A stretch of 26,695 nt of DNA from a virus, in IMG/VR virus record IMGVR_UViG_3300009169_000083, positions 1 to 26,695 of that record. One strand, written 5' to 3'. How positions within the stretch are numbered: the first letter of the stretch is position 1; every line of letters begins with the position of its first letter. The position numbers were made by a program, and so were the translations under genes. Shown in pieces: positions 1-10,500 of this stretch. Below the pieces are notes generated by a model. That model had not been told where the DNA came from and did not search any database. It was given only the letters and a program-made list of their open reading frames with translations.

Positions 1-2817
1 ATCAATAGTTAAGTTACCATCTCTAAAGAGATATTCTTTATCCAGCTGAGAAGACTGACCAGCCGTAGTAACATTAATTTTAAGTTCCATTCCCCTATTG
101 TCTGTGGTTAGATTTTCTGCTGCATAGGCTCCAATAGATACCCCCATAGCATAGTCATATCCACCACTTCCGTGTTGCCCTAGATAGATTACTCTACCAA
201 CACAATCATCATCCTCTAGTGGTGAAGGAGAAGCACTAGTTCCTCTAGACCTCCACATTCCAAACTCATTATCACAAGCAGCACTGTCATCATAAGTTCT
301 AAGACTGAAGTAAGCTGCCTTATCTGTAGTCTGGTCAGAACCAACTACTCGAATTCCAGTTCCATAAATAGAGGGCCTTATTTGGTCTCCAAGCCTAATT
401 ATATCATGAACTGTGTCTACTTGCAAGTGGTCACTTTCAGTTATGGTTGTTGCATCTTGCCAAACAGTAATTCTATCTGCTTCTCCAGTTCCACTTACCC
501 CACCAGTGCCCTCACTGCCACTAATAGTTACTAGGGTGTAGTTATCTACAGAGTTATCAGAAACATCTACAGTAACAGTTCCAGCACCACTAAAAGCAAC
601 GGAACCTCTTTGTGGCATAACAAGAAGGCTTTCGTCCAAAACTACATGACCCGGGATAAAGCTCGGAGAGGTAGTTGCCACAGAAATAGCGGTTGCTATT
701 CTTTGAGGAATACGAGTCTGTTCTACCTGACCAGTTGTACTATAACTAGCGGATGCATGATATGTAAACTGATACATCAACACAGTTTCAGCAATTGGGA
801 ATCCTGTGTAGTTAAATGTTTTAGGGTCTTCAGCATATGCTAAAGCTGCAGTATTGAATTGTCCTCTACCGGGAAGAAGTACAAAGCGAGCATTCCCCTG
901 AATATTAGTATAAATCAGATAGTAATTATAGTATTTATTATTTTGTCCTTCTGTAAGGGTTCCAGCACTATCCCAATTGATATATCCAGCAGGAGTATAG
1001 CTAAATGGGAGTGCAGAGCGTTCCCACACATAAGTAGTAGCTCCATCCCTATAGAAGATGTCATAAGCTAGGTCTACTCCATTGGGCTCAACCAACTCTG
1101 AAAGAATCCAGTCTAGGTCTTCATCATAGATTTCTGCTTCCGGAATACCATAAGTTAAAGCAGCATCAGTATCTGTATTAATAGTGTATCCTGTTGGAAT
1201 GTCCCCAGTATACAATCTAGTTCCCATAACATGATGCAGATATGTATGAACCATTCTGTCTATAGAAGCCGTATGACGCTCATCCATCAAGTGATACTTG
1301 GGTGTAAGTGTGTCGTCCCAAATAACTATTGCCACAGGAATCTTATCATCTTCAAGAGTCCATGGACTAGTCATTTCTTTCAGTGTGCCATCTGTTGTAT
1401 CCATATAGATATAGTAAGTGGCTTTATTAGGTGGCTCCCCAGTCAGAACTTTTTCTTTCGATTCTGAGATGGTACATAAAGTTCCATCATAGAAATAACT
1501 CCACTCTGAACCATTCATTGTGAGAGATAATGTGTAGGTTCCATCATCAAAGGTAAGAGTAGTTTCTGTGTTGTCTACAAAGCCATATCTATTGATATCA
1601 TTCCAACGAGTGTCATTAACTGTAACAATAGTAGCATCATTTCCAGAGTCATCGGTAGCAGTAACAAAATCGCCTACAAAGTTAAGGTTAGCCCTTTGAG
1701 TTAGAGGAGTGCCTTCTTCTTGTATGGTATGACCACCACCTTCACTGCCACCACTAATTGTAACAACAGTAGCGTCATTACCAGCATCGTCTGTTACTGT
1801 AACCCCATCCCCAACAAAGTTTAAAATGGTTCTTTGAGTTAGGGGATTTCCTTCATCTTGAATTTCATGTCCCCCACCACCACCAGAAGTTGTTGCGGGT
1901 AGTTCCCAAGTAAGGTCATCACGAAGATACTTACTTCCAGTAGGTGTTCCGGAACCTAAATCAGCTGCTACTAAAGGACGAAAGGTAGGAACAGCATCCG
2001 CACCAGTTTCTGGTCCAGCAAAAATCTCATTAGCACCTTGTATATCTAGTCCAAGTTCTTGAGTAGACAGGCTGAGTAGAGTATCTGCATCTGTATCTAA
2101 AGTTACCGGAGTAGTGTCACCACTAAAAACAACAGCTGGAATTGTTACAATAGTAGTATCAACTCCATCATCTGTAACAGTTACACCATCACCAACAAAG
2201 TTAAGAGAAACTCTTTGTGTAAGAGGGACACCCTCGTCTTCTATAGTATGTCCTCCACCACCACCACTTACTGTGATATCAATTATAGTAGCATCATTGC
2301 CATCATCATCTGTAACAGTTACACCAGTGCCAGTAAAGTTCAAGTTGGCACGTTGAGTCATGGGAGTTCCGTTATCTTCTATGACATGTCCATCAATACC
2401 ACCGCTAGGTGGGAGTATATTAACATCGGTTGAATCATTTGCTTCATTATCTGTAACTGTAATCAAGTCTCCAAGAAAGACAAGCTTACTTCTTTGTATA
2501 AGAGCGTCACCTTCGTCATAGATAATGTGTCCCGGGACACCAGAAGCAACTGACTCCTCTAGACCACGGATTCTATACCTTATTCTATTTAGATTATCAT
2601 AGAGGCTAGCACTTACTGTGGGAATTTCCCAAGTAGTGTCATCTTCTAGAAAGTCAAATGTAACTCTATACTGTGGAAGATATCCTATATAACCACCAGC
2701 AGGACCTCCACCACCACCTCCAGAAGTAGGGACTCCACCAAGAACCAAAGGGAAACCTGAGGTATTCATGGTAGGTCTTCTTAAGTACTCAAAAAATTGT
2801 TGTTCAAATAAAGGCAT
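1..2817 (-). CDS. Tail fibre / receptor-binding protein with internal repeats, 3' end outside window
   Basis: Reading from the ATG at 2817 (MPLFEQQFFEYLRRPT), the frame stays open for 939 codons to base 1, so the C-terminus is missing. A glycine run (residues about 33-38) follows the N-terminal segment. Six copies of a module of about 39-43 residues then occur, with the pattern GHxIxDEGxPLTQR followed by VTVTDDxGNDATIVTI. The five clear copies lie at 1618-2532 and a degenerate one at 523-651; most are preceded by glycine-rich linkers. The visible end (GEADRITVWQDATTI, then a GGYDYAMGVSIGAYAAENL stretch) resembles the region before an intramolecular chaperone in trimeric fibres; that is inference. 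It is the last gene seen after the tail-tip genes, 2 nt beyond the hub-propeller stop, which is the usual place for host-recognition fibres. The structural-fibre call is firm; receptor and fold are unknown. Confidence 0.8.
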   Translation of the reverse strand, partial: MPLFEQQFFEYLRRPTMNTSGFPLVLGGVPTSGGGGGGPAGGYIGYLPQYRVTFDFLEDDTTWEIPTVSASLYDNLNRIRYRIRGLEESVASGVPGHIIYDEGDALIQRSKLVFLGDLITVTDNEANDSTDVNILPPSGGIDGHVIEDNGTPMTQRANLNFTGTGVTVTDDDGNDATIIDITVSGGGGGHTIEDEGVPLTQRVSLNFVGDGVTVTDDGVDTTIVTIPAVVFSGDTTPVTLDTDADTLLSLSTQELGLDIQGANEIFAGPETGADAVPTFRPLVAADLGSGTPTGSKYLRDDLTWELPATTSGGGGGHEIQDEGNPLTQRTILNFVGDGVTVTDDAGNDATVVTISGGSEGGGHTIQEEGTPLTQRANLNFVGDFVTATDDSGNDATIVTVNDTRWNDINRYGFVDNTETTLTFDDGTYTLSLTMNGSEWSYFYDGTLCTISESKEKVLTGEPPNKATYYIYMDTTDGTLKEMTSPWTLEDDKIPVAIVIWDDTLTPKYHLMDERHTASIDRMVHTYLHHVMGTRLYTGDIPTGYTINTDTDAALTYGIPEAEIYDEDLDWILSELVEPNGVDLAYDIFYRDGATTYVWERSALPFSYTPAGYINWDSAGTLTEGQNNKYYNYYLIYTNIQGNARFVLLPGRGQFNTAALAYAEDPKTFNYTGFPIAETVLMYQFTYHASASYSTTGQVEQTRIPQRIATAISVATTSPSFIPGHVVLDESLLVMPQRGSVAFSGAGTVTVDVSDNSVDNYTLVTISGSEGTGGVSGTGEADRITVWQDATTITESDHLQVDTVHDIIRLGDQIRPSIYGTGIRVVGSDQTTDKAAYFSLRTYDDSAACDNEFGMWRSRGTSASPSPLEDDDCVGRVIYLGQHGSGGYDYAMGVSIGAYAAENLTTDNRGMELKINVTTAGQSSQLDKEYLFRDGNLTID
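1618..2532 (-). repeat. Five copies of a ~39-residue fibre module (sixth, degenerate, at 523-651)
   Basis: Copies lie at 2416-2532, 2275-2391, 2140-2253, 1756-1872 and 1618-1734, with a divergent sixth at 523-651. Neighbouring copies start 138-141 bases apart (46-47 codons); a longer spacer of about 89 residues separates the third and fourth. The conserved core is DEGxPLTQR, a short strand LNFxGDGV, and TVTDDxGNDATIVTI. Similarity is clearest at protein level, but stretches of DNA are also alike, so copy number could change by recombination. Confidence 0.9.
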
Positions 2818-2819
2818 AG

Positions 2820-5800
2820 TTAGTTCCTATCATCTAATCTAATAGTTAAGATTTGTCCTAGTGCTCCACTAGGAAGTCCAACAGAATATTCATTCCATAT
2901 AAGGTCTTCATACTCTCCAATAAGGTTTCCCGTCTTCTGAAAGAAAAGTGGTCCGCTTTCTCCAGAACAGGCTACAAACATAAATTGATTATCCATGAAG
3001 TTAGAGGTCTCAACAGCTTTTACTTCATATCCGAAGTCATGATACTCACCTTCTTCAGGGTCATCAGTATAATGTCCTTGGTCCCACATAATCTCATTCT
3101 CTACATCATAGTTCCAAACAGAGTTAGCGTGTGGATACAAGATTCTTCTGTAATAACCATCTCCACCACCACTGAAAGCACCACCACCACTATAAGCTGC
3201 CTGACCATAGGTACGGGGTCCAAAGTATAAGAATCCTGTGGTATACCCCGGGTCTATAAGACTAAAAGTGTTTTCGTCTCCATTATCAGATTCATACATC
3301 CAACCATGGACAGGGCCGTCTCCCCAAAGAAGTACTGGAGATGGCTGTGAGCAATCTACTCTTGGAACATATCCAATATCATACACACTTTCATACCCAC
3401 CACTAGCTGCTGGTCTAAGACAACCATAAGGCCAATAGAGTGTTTCTGTTTCTCCAAGGACATTTCCTTCTTCCATAATAAGATATCTTGACCCATAGTC
3501 AGTCATTAAGATATTTTCATAAACAGTTGGGGAGTAGATACTTGTGTTTGTACTAAATAAACTGCCACTTATAAAATCTTTGTCATATTTATATATTCCA
3601 GTTACCCCACCAACAGTAGTTCTCACATAAAAACTTCCATCACCATCGTCTCCATACTGTCCAATTGAAAAAGGAGCACTAAAAGTAGCATTAGCCGAAG
3701 ACCCATCTAAACCAATAACAGTGTAAGTAACCGGACTTCCATCGGAAGTAACTAAAACTGTAGCAAGTTCATTAGTAGCAATTTGTACATAGTCAGCAGT
3801 AGCATGAGAAAAAATAGTGGTTGTATCAAGGGTTTTTATTTCTAGTGTAGGGGAAGTTTTAATAGCATATACAGTATCATTAGATTTTCCATAAGCTAAG
3901 CCTGTTCCTAGATTTCTTGTGCCTGTTTGCGTGGTAAGAGTAAAACTTCCTCCAGAAGATGTCCAAATACCCCCATGGTCCGGTCCTGAACCAGATGGAG
4001 CATATACTCCAACAAATCCTGCTGTAGTTTCTATACACAAAAACCTCATATTATGGGAAGGGGTGCTTATATATACTAGCCAAGGCTCTGAACTCCATAC
4101 AAGAGCACCAGCACTCATAGAAGGAGTGGCTGGATTATATATATACTTAGTGATAGCATCTTTATAATAAGAATTTCCGTCATATGTAGCACCATAACGA
4201 ACTCCACAAAAGGCATACCCTAATCCATTTCCTTCATCATCCATCTCTACAAAAACACAAGCCCTAGAGGGTGCTATACGTGTCCATGTATGTCCTTCAT
4301 CATCTACAAAACTTAATAGACCATCGACACTATCTTCGAGTTCAATATGACCAGATTGATAGTCAATTAAGTATGTAACAGTCCATGCCCCCACAATGCT
4401 GTTGTCCCAATAAGCATATAACATATACCTATCACTTAAAACATGTTTTGACTGCTCATTGGCAGACGCTAAACCAGCAACCTGTATTTTATTAACTATA
4501 TCGTTTCTATCTTCTGCATACCACATATAATCACCAACACCTTGAGGTCCAGTAGTAACCGGATTGCAGTCATAAATTTCAGGAGAAATCATTCCTGAAA
4601 TACTATTATAGGTTGTAGGACGCTGACAGTTTGCATTTGGCTTTACCCAAGTCTTCCATTCCCCACCCCCACCGGGGCCTCCAAACTGATATAAAGCAGT
4701 TACATAAGTGTATTCTTCATTATCGTCTATATCAATGCCATAAACGTTAGGGTTATCTTCTACCAGCATCTGAGTTATAGTAAAAGTAGAGCGACTGGTC
4801 ATGTCTAACACCCAGCATCGAGGGTCACCTACTACCTGATAAATCTCTTGCCCCATTACCTCTAACCTATTAACTTGGTCATTAAGATTAAAAATAGCTA
4901 GGACATGACTGGTATCTTTAGTAACAGTACATCCCATACAAGTAACATCTGTAAGACCATAAACTGTTCCTTCTTCGTCTATGAATCTATTTGCAGTGGT
5001 GAAGGGAATCCAAGCACTTTCGGAAGAATATCTTGTCCACAACTTTCCATTTCCGTCCACACAAGCAAATACACCATTGTAGATAGCAAGGTCTGGCACA
5101 ACTAAGTTGGTAAGACCAGTAGAATAGTCATACCACGTGTGGTCATATCGAACATGCTTTCTCCACACTCCAGCACCATCGGTTCCTACATAGACAAAAT
5201 CCCCAAAGTCATAGTATCCAATAATTCTTTCACAACGCTCATCTAGGAAGATGGTAGTCATTATTCCAGCACTAGTTACAGTAACAGAAAGGGTAGTTAT
5301 TAGTCCCGCCCCGGTGTAATAATCGGAGCTTATAAAAACAGTATCACCAACAGAAATATCTCTAAACCCAGTTAGCTCTATTTGCTTTATAAAAGTTATC
5401 TTTTTTGTTTCTTTCAAGATAGAGCTAGCAATGCCAGCTGCAGTCATGTTATCTCTAACCCCAGCTACATTGACACCCACCTTTCTTACATCAAGGGCAT
5501 CTCTATCCCATGGGGTAGTTACAGAAAGTTTAGCAAAAACATAGTCCCCTGTTTCATAATTACCATTGCCCCATACCACTACCTGATTTCTAAGACTGGA
5601 ATCATTTTTATTTGTCTTTACAGATAGGATATCGGTGTCATCATAAAAGGCAGCGGGTTCTGCCATATTTATTTCAGTCTTACCAATTCGTATAGTTCCA
5701 CCATAGTCAGTATGCATGTACCAACCACTTTGCTTTAGAAGCTCTATGATGATTTCCATGGCTGTAGTTCTGCCAAAGCTAGAGTTATTAGATACAAGAG

Positions 5801-6182
5801 TTCCATAATCAGAAACATCAAAGGTGTAAGAAACTCCGGCTTCATCCAAATACTTTTCTATCCAAGTTCTAGTATAGCTGGGGGCATCACCAGTTTCTGT
5901 TATGTCTACAACAAAGTAGTCCGTAAGTTTTTTAGACGCATCCTGAGCTGTAATTAGGGTTGTATTTTCAGGAATTTGGTGGTCTAGTGAAGAGATATAA
6001 AACTTACCATGAGTTGTCCCATCTTCTTTAATTGTAATCAAATCATAGGGCTCATAAGCATATGCCCTAAGTTTTGTACTTAACCTCAAAATTCCTGTGC
6101 CTTCACAAATGTTATGACTTCTATCATAACTGACACAGTCTGCTGTTATATCCGTACTTTTCCATAAAATCTGAAAGCTCAT
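2820..6182 (-). CDS. Baseplate/tail-tip hub-like protein fused to a propeller-like region
   Basis: This is a 1120-aa protein. The start is taken at 6182 (MSFQILWKS), where ATG overlaps the preceding stop as TAATG; an ATG 15 codons upstream lies inside the preceding gene and is less likely. Residues 1 to about 325 resemble phage tail hub proteins: a ligand-like barrel region, then SLRNQVVVWG (S196 onward), and a C-terminal strand-rich part. The remaining ~800 residues are rich in W, Y, G and D with irregular blade-like units such as VYVGTDGAGVW and GKLWTRYSSESAW. These recall sialidase or BNR-type propellers. A glycine-rich loop (SGGGAFSGGGDG) lies near residue 1020. Its place between the first hub-like gene and the fibre suggests a tail-tip component that contacts the cell surface. 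Hub similarity comes from motif and context; the propeller assignment is inference. Confidence 0.65.
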   Translation of the reverse strand: MSFQILWKSTDITADCVSYDRSHNICEGTGILRLSTKLRAYAYEPYDLITIKEDGTTHGKFYISSLDHQIPENTTLITAQDASKKLTDYFVVDITETGDAPSYTRTWIEKYLDEAGVSYTFDVSDYGTLVSNNSSFGRTTAMEIIIELLKQSGWYMHTDYGGTIRIGKTEINMAEPAAFYDDTDILSVKTNKNDSSLRNQVVVWGNGNYETGDYVFAKLSVTTPWDRDALDVRKVGVNVAGVRDNMTAAGIASSILKETKKITFIKQIELTGFRDISVGDTVFISSDYYTGAGLITTLSVTVTSAGIMTTIFLDERCERIIGYYDFGDFVYVGTDGAGVWRKHVRYDHTWYDYSTGLTNLVVPDLAIYNGVFACVDGNGKLWTRYSSESAWIPFTTANRFIDEEGTVYGLTDVTCMGCTVTKDTSHVLAIFNLNDQVNRLEVMGQEIYQVVGDPRCWVLDMTSRSTFTITQMLVEDNPNVYGIDIDDNEEYTYVTALYQFGGPGGGGEWKTWVKPNANCQRPTTYNSISGMISPEIYDCNPVTTGPQGVGDYMWYAEDRNDIVNKIQVAGLASANEQSKHVLSDRYMLYAYWDNSIVGAWTVTYLIDYQSGHIELEDSVDGLLSFVDDEGHTWTRIAPSRACVFVEMDDEGNGLGYAFCGVRYGATYDGNSYYKDAITKYIYNPATPSMSAGALVWSSEPWLVYISTPSHNMRFLCIETTAGFVGVYAPSGSGPDHGGIWTSSGGSFTLTTQTGTRNLGTGLAYGKSNDTVYAIKTSPTLEIKTLDTTTIFSHATADYVQIATNELATVLVTSDGSPVTYTVIGLDGSSANATFSAPFSIGQYGDDGDGSFYVRTTVGGVTGIYKYDKDFISGSLFSTNTSIYSPTVYENILMTDYGSRYLIMEEGNVLGETETLYWPYGCLRPAASGGYESVYDIGYVPRVDCSQPSPVLLWGDGPVHGWMYESDNGDENTFSLIDPGYTTGFLYFGPRTYGQAAYSGGGAFSGGGDGYYRRILYPHANSVWNYDVENEIMWDQGHYTDDPEEGEYHDFGYEVKAVETSNFMDNQFMFVACSGESGPLFFQKTGNLIGEYEDLIWNEYSVGLPSGALGQILTIRLDDRN

Positions 6183-7180
6183 TATTGTCTCAAATCCAAA
6201 GCAGTTGTAAATCCACCTTGACCCCACTGATGCTCACAACTGTAAACATACCAGTTAGAATCAATTCCAAGGTAAGAATTTCTTAGTCGTACTATCTCTC
6301 TTGCTGCAATATCCGGGTCACCCACAGTAGTAATCCTAGAAGAATACGTAAGCCTGTTTAGAAGGTTTAAGTTGTAGTCCGCTACTTTGTGTGCCATAGA
6401 AGTATCATCTATAATTGTTGTAAGGTCTGCAACTACGGACTTATAAAAACCAGCGGGAAGATATGGTGACACCGCAGAAGCTGTGTAGTGAACCCCCTCA
6501 GCTCCATACACTACAACCCTGTTTCGAAGACTATTATCTGTAGTAGAGAAGTAAACGTTATTTGTGTCTACTTTCTCTATTGTGTGGCTTGCCATTCCTA
6601 TAGGAGTTTCGTCTGTGGTGTCCCCGGGTTGTCCGGTATCTCCAGTCATTACATAGGGCTTTCTATTTTCAAAGTGGCATGTCCCCACAGAATCACACCA
6701 AAGATGCCAAGTAAGAGCGTCACCAATTGACCTACAGTAATCAAATACCGGAACGAGATTTACATTAAAGTCGTGGGAGATTCCAAAAGTAAAATATGTT
6801 GTATCATAAGTATAGCTTGTCAATCCAGCCATAGCTAACAACTGTCTGACCAGCTCTTCTGCTGCAATGTTTCTATAGGAAGTAAGATTATTCGGGTCAT
6901 CTGCTACGATAAAGTAATCTACCGCACGAATCATCTTGTCAGAAGCAGTAACAGTTACTACATTATCCGGAACGTTCTTTTCTATTTGTTTGACATACCC
7001 CGTAAAAACTTGTGGATAGTTATCTGTGTATCCAAGACGTATAGTAATAGCATCACCAATGTCCAGCGTGGTGCTTGTGCAGAGGATAGTAGCAGCAGTG
7101 GTAGCTACGGAGTGACTTTCTGAAATCACTACGCTTATTGGTCTAGTTATTCCCGTAGCTGTGCATTTTAATACTGACAT
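6182..7180 (-). CDS. Tail hub-like protein (gp27/gpD-like family, probable)
   Basis: This is a 332-aa protein whose ATG overlaps the preceding stop (TAATG at 7178-7182) and whose own stop overlaps the next start, so translation is probably coupled on both sides. The N-terminal half has barrel-like strands (ITIRLGYTDNYPQVFTGYVKQIE) followed by VTVTASDKMIRAVDYFI. The middle carries DALTWHLWCDSVGTCHFENRKPYV and SLRNRVVVYG (S217 onward), a motif seen in many phage baseplate hub or late-control D-type proteins. The end (YVYSCEHQWGQGGFTTALDLRQ) is the usual closing strand pattern of these proteins. The same SLRN-VVV motif occurs in the next gene, suggesting duplication. It probably forms the central tail-tip ring below the distal tail protein. 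Confidence 0.65.
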   Translation of the reverse strand: MSVLKCTATGITRPISVVISESHSVATTAATILCTSTTLDIGDAITIRLGYTDNYPQVFTGYVKQIEKNVPDNVVTVTASDKMIRAVDYFIVADDPNNLTSYRNIAAEELVRQLLAMAGLTSYTYDTTYFTFGISHDFNVNLVPVFDYCRSIGDALTWHLWCDSVGTCHFENRKPYVMTGDTGQPGDTTDETPIGMASHTIEKVDTNNVYFSTTDNSLRNRVVVYGAEGVHYTASAVSPYLPAGFYKSVVADLTTIIDDTSMAHKVADYNLNLLNRLTYSSRITTVGDPDIAAREIVRLRNSYLGIDSNWYVYSCEHQWGQGGFTTALDLRQ

Positions 7181-7542
7181 TATTCTTCCTCAAACAGTTC
7201 TATTTCAACATCAAACACAGGAGCATCACAATCTAAATCCTGTCGAACACTCTGCCAAATAACATTCCGTCTTGGTTTAAAAGAGAATCCTGCCACATAA
7301 ACTGTTTTAATCGTATCCCATGCTCCGGATAAGGTATGTGTTGTAGCGTCTCTAGACATAGCCCTAATAGCATCAATGTCATCTTGTCCCACTACAACGG
7401 CATTGAGTTTAAATATGGGACTCTCGTACCCAAAAATTTGATGTACTGTAGGACCCTCCAGAGGCTGGAGCCTAGCTATCTGCTGTCTTCCGTCCTCTGG
7501 AAGTTCTTGAGCAAAAACTCTTGTTGAATCAAGGAACCACAT
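7180..7542 (-). CDS. Small tail-tip/baseplate protein, unassigned
   Basis: This 120-aa protein starts at ATG 7542 with a strong ribosome binding site (AAAGGAGG, 6-7 nt upstream) just after the tape measure stop. It is soluble, mixed alpha/beta in appearance and strongly acidic at the end (FDVEIELFEEE). There is no signal peptide or membrane segment. The sequence contains GPTVHQIFGYESPIFKLNAVVVG and a second strand-rich part YVAGFSFKPRRNV. The position directly after the tape measure and before two hub-like genes is where distal-tail or hub-adaptor proteins are encoded, so a tail-tip role is likely. I do not recognise the family from sequence alone. Confidence 0.6.
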   Translation of the reverse strand: MWFLDSTRVFAQELPEDGRQQIARLQPLEGPTVHQIFGYESPIFKLNAVVVGQDDIDAIRAMSRDATTHTLSGAWDTIKTVYVAGFSFKPRRNVIWQSVRQDLDCDAPVFDVEIELFEEE

Positions 7543-7554
7543 ATTTATCCTCCT

Positions 7555-10500
7555 TTACGTTTGCCAGTGGTAGTTATTAGCAGCAGAACCTGTTCCAGCA
7601 TTGTATCTGATAAGGTCTTGCATAATGTAGGTCTTTATTACATTAGCCAGCTGTCTACCGTCTATATAAAGTTGTTGTTTGTTATCAATAGAAAGTTGTA
7701 ACTGTGTCTGCATTTTTTGCTGTGAAGCCGCACCACCCATTCCAGCTCCAGCACCAGCTCCAGTTATAGGGGTAGTAGCAGAAAAAGTGCTGAATAGCTG
7801 ACTTATATTTTGCATTGCTCTAGAAAAACTTTCCGCAGTTATTCCACCCATTCCAGCAGACAAAGCATCTCTATTTTCTGCTTGATATGACCATGGTGTT
7901 CTTTCTGTAGGCATTTGCCATGGTTTTACTTTTGTTTCTCCCTGCTCTAGTAATCCCATATCAGTGAGATTCTTAAGAATATTAGGTTCATTAGTCCAAT
8001 ATGCAGAGTTAGGTAACCCATTAGTCATTCCGGGTGTTGATTTCGAAAAAGCACTTGGTTCCGAAACTCCACCAACTCCACCAGTTCCCATAGAGCCTAC
8101 ATTCATGGTAGCTACATTCATGGTAGCTACAGACATAGCTGCACCTAGTGGTGTAGTTGCTATTCCACCTCCACCACCGCCTCCACCACCGCCTCCACCA
8201 CCAGAAGAAGGGGAAAAGATATTTCTAAAAGCTTGTTCTATTGGGTTTACTAGGTTAGCAACCAAGGTTTCAAGAGCATAAGAGATTCCCTCTATGATAC
8301 CCATTTTTTCTTCTGCTTTATTTGGTCCCATCCAAGGAGCTGTTCTGTTTGGAGACCCTGCTTGGTTCTTATTATATAGCAAGTAAGAATTCCAAGATTC
8401 TTCCTCTCCCTTTCTAAAATCCTCCATAGTTTTTGCTGGTGTAAGCACAGACTCAGCATCAGCTTTTCTAAAATCTTGCATAAGTTGGTTTAGTGCATAA
8501 GAAGCATTAAGAGCGGCGGTATTAAGTGCGTCCACTCCGGGATTTGCCCCGGTTCCTTCCCCACCAGCAGTTTCACCCTTGTATTGCCAAGCACTGTAAG
8601 GAAGCCAGAAAGACATTCCTTCAGGAAGGTTATAAATACCATCTACACTCTTCTCTAGAAGCTTGTTATTTTCTTCTAGCAAGTGTTCTATGATGAACAT
8701 AACACCTTTCATAACTTCCATAGTTTCATTGGAAGTTTCCATAATCTTAGTTGATTCAGACCAATCAATGTCATCAAACACACCCTGTTGTTTAGCTTGC
8801 TCTTGTAATCTAGCTAACTCTGCAGGATATTGTTGTCTAGCACGTGCAATAGTTGATGGGTCTAACTCAGAATATACTGGAGTAACCTTAGATGCTTCTA
8901 CAATTTTTCCTAGTTCAACTAAATCTGAATGTGCTTGGGTAAGAGATTCTTGAGAAAGTCCCTCGATGCGTTGAAGCGTTCCATCTACTAATCGTAGATA
9001 GAATACTTGGTTATCCATATTTTTCTTATACGCACCAGCCTCATCTGGTCTATCTTGTTCAACTAACTTTTTAATAGTGCCTTCTTTTTCAGCTGTTGCT
9101 GCGGCTATAACCTGATTTAGAGTTTGTTGTGTCCAATCTTGTCGAGAAATATTAGGAACACCAGCAGCATTTACTCTGGCACGTAATATTTCTTCTCCAG
9201 TTACTCTTACTAACTCTGCCCTAGTATCAGAAATTAGTTTTTCAACTTCCCCATAAGAAAGTTCTGTTTCAAGACCACCAACAGAAGTTGTTACTTTTAA
9301 GTCTCCAGCCTCTTTTGCTGTTTCTAAGTCTGAGACGTAGTTGTCTAGAGTTGTTCTTAGGTCATCTACCGCTGCGATTTGTTCTGGAGTTCCTTTAATC
9401 ATAAGGTCAGCTAGACCTCTATAAGCATCTTCTGCTGTTTTTATTCCGTTTCCCAAACCTTCATAGTTACCAGCTAAATCTGCTAGCGTTAGAGGAATAG
9501 CCGCAGGAAGACCAGAAATAGCGGTCTTCTTATTTTTAAATTCACGACCACTCAAATTACCTTTTGTGAAGTATTCTTTATCCAGCCATTCTCGAGCATA
9601 GCTTTGGGTTTGTCCCATTAAATCTTTGTTGTAGTATTTTAGAAATTCTGGAGACTGCTCATTATACAACTCCCCTCCGGGAGCCCCCAAAGAAAGAGAA
9701 TATCTGTTTAACTTCTCTCTCATGTTTTCTTCGGAGGTTTTCATTTTAGAACCTGTATCTACTCCAAACAGTTCTGAAATGCCTTTTATAGCCCAAGTTA
9801 GGGGTGCTCCAGCAACATTAAGTCCTCGCATTCTGCCACCAGCTAACTCCATAGCCGCTTCTTTTTCAGTAACGTCTTTACGTAAAGCTCTTTGAGTTCC
9901 TAAAAGAAACTTTCCAAGCCATTCCATGCCAACCACTTCCCCTCCTCCACCTAATTGACGCAGAATCGCTGATTCTTCTTTACTTCCAATAATTTTTTTA
10001 CCTTCTTCTTCGGCTGCTTTCTTTGCACTAGTTCTAGTAAGACCTTCAGCATTATATTCTGGTATAGCTTGTGCTATAGCAGAAGTTAGAGTTGTAGCGA
10101 TAATTCCAACCCCGGGTCCATAAAGCCATGTAGCAAGGCCACCAACAAGAGCTACAGCAATACCACCACCTACATCACCATTTGCCATAGCCATTGCAGC
10201 AGTCAATCCAACTGCAATAGAAGCTCCGATTTTTGGTGCGTTTTTCTCAAACGATTGCTGAACCCCCAAACCAAAAGCGGTTCCTTTTTGATTCCAAACA
10301 GTTGAAGTTCCCTCTGCTTTTTTAATTTTTCCAAGCACTTCTTTATCCAGCCAAGGGTCTCCAAACTCTTCTGTTTCTTCAGCAGCTGGTAATCTTAAAT
10401 TTTTACTGAATCTGGACATTATTCCATATCCAGCTAATCCGAGACCCTTTCCAATACCACCACCAATACTTCCGATAGTCTCATTAAATCTTCCACTTCC

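Noticed and set aside
1618-2532. CRISPR array suggested by regular repeats
   Set aside because: The repeats are coding, longer than CRISPR repeats, diverged at DNA level and in frame within the fibre gene.
610-3429. Plus-strand open frames opposite the fibre and hub genes
   Set aside because: They are short, lack ribosome binding sites, have low-complexity Ser/Thr/Pro-rich or basic products, and lie opposite long convincing minus-strand genes.
6183-6227. Longer start for the hub-propeller gene at 6227
   Set aside because: It lies wholly within the preceding gene; the ATG at 6182 has the TAATG junction used elsewhere here.
7964-8281. Plus-strand frame with a polyproline product
   Set aside because: The polyproline is only the complement of the tape measure polyglycine codons.
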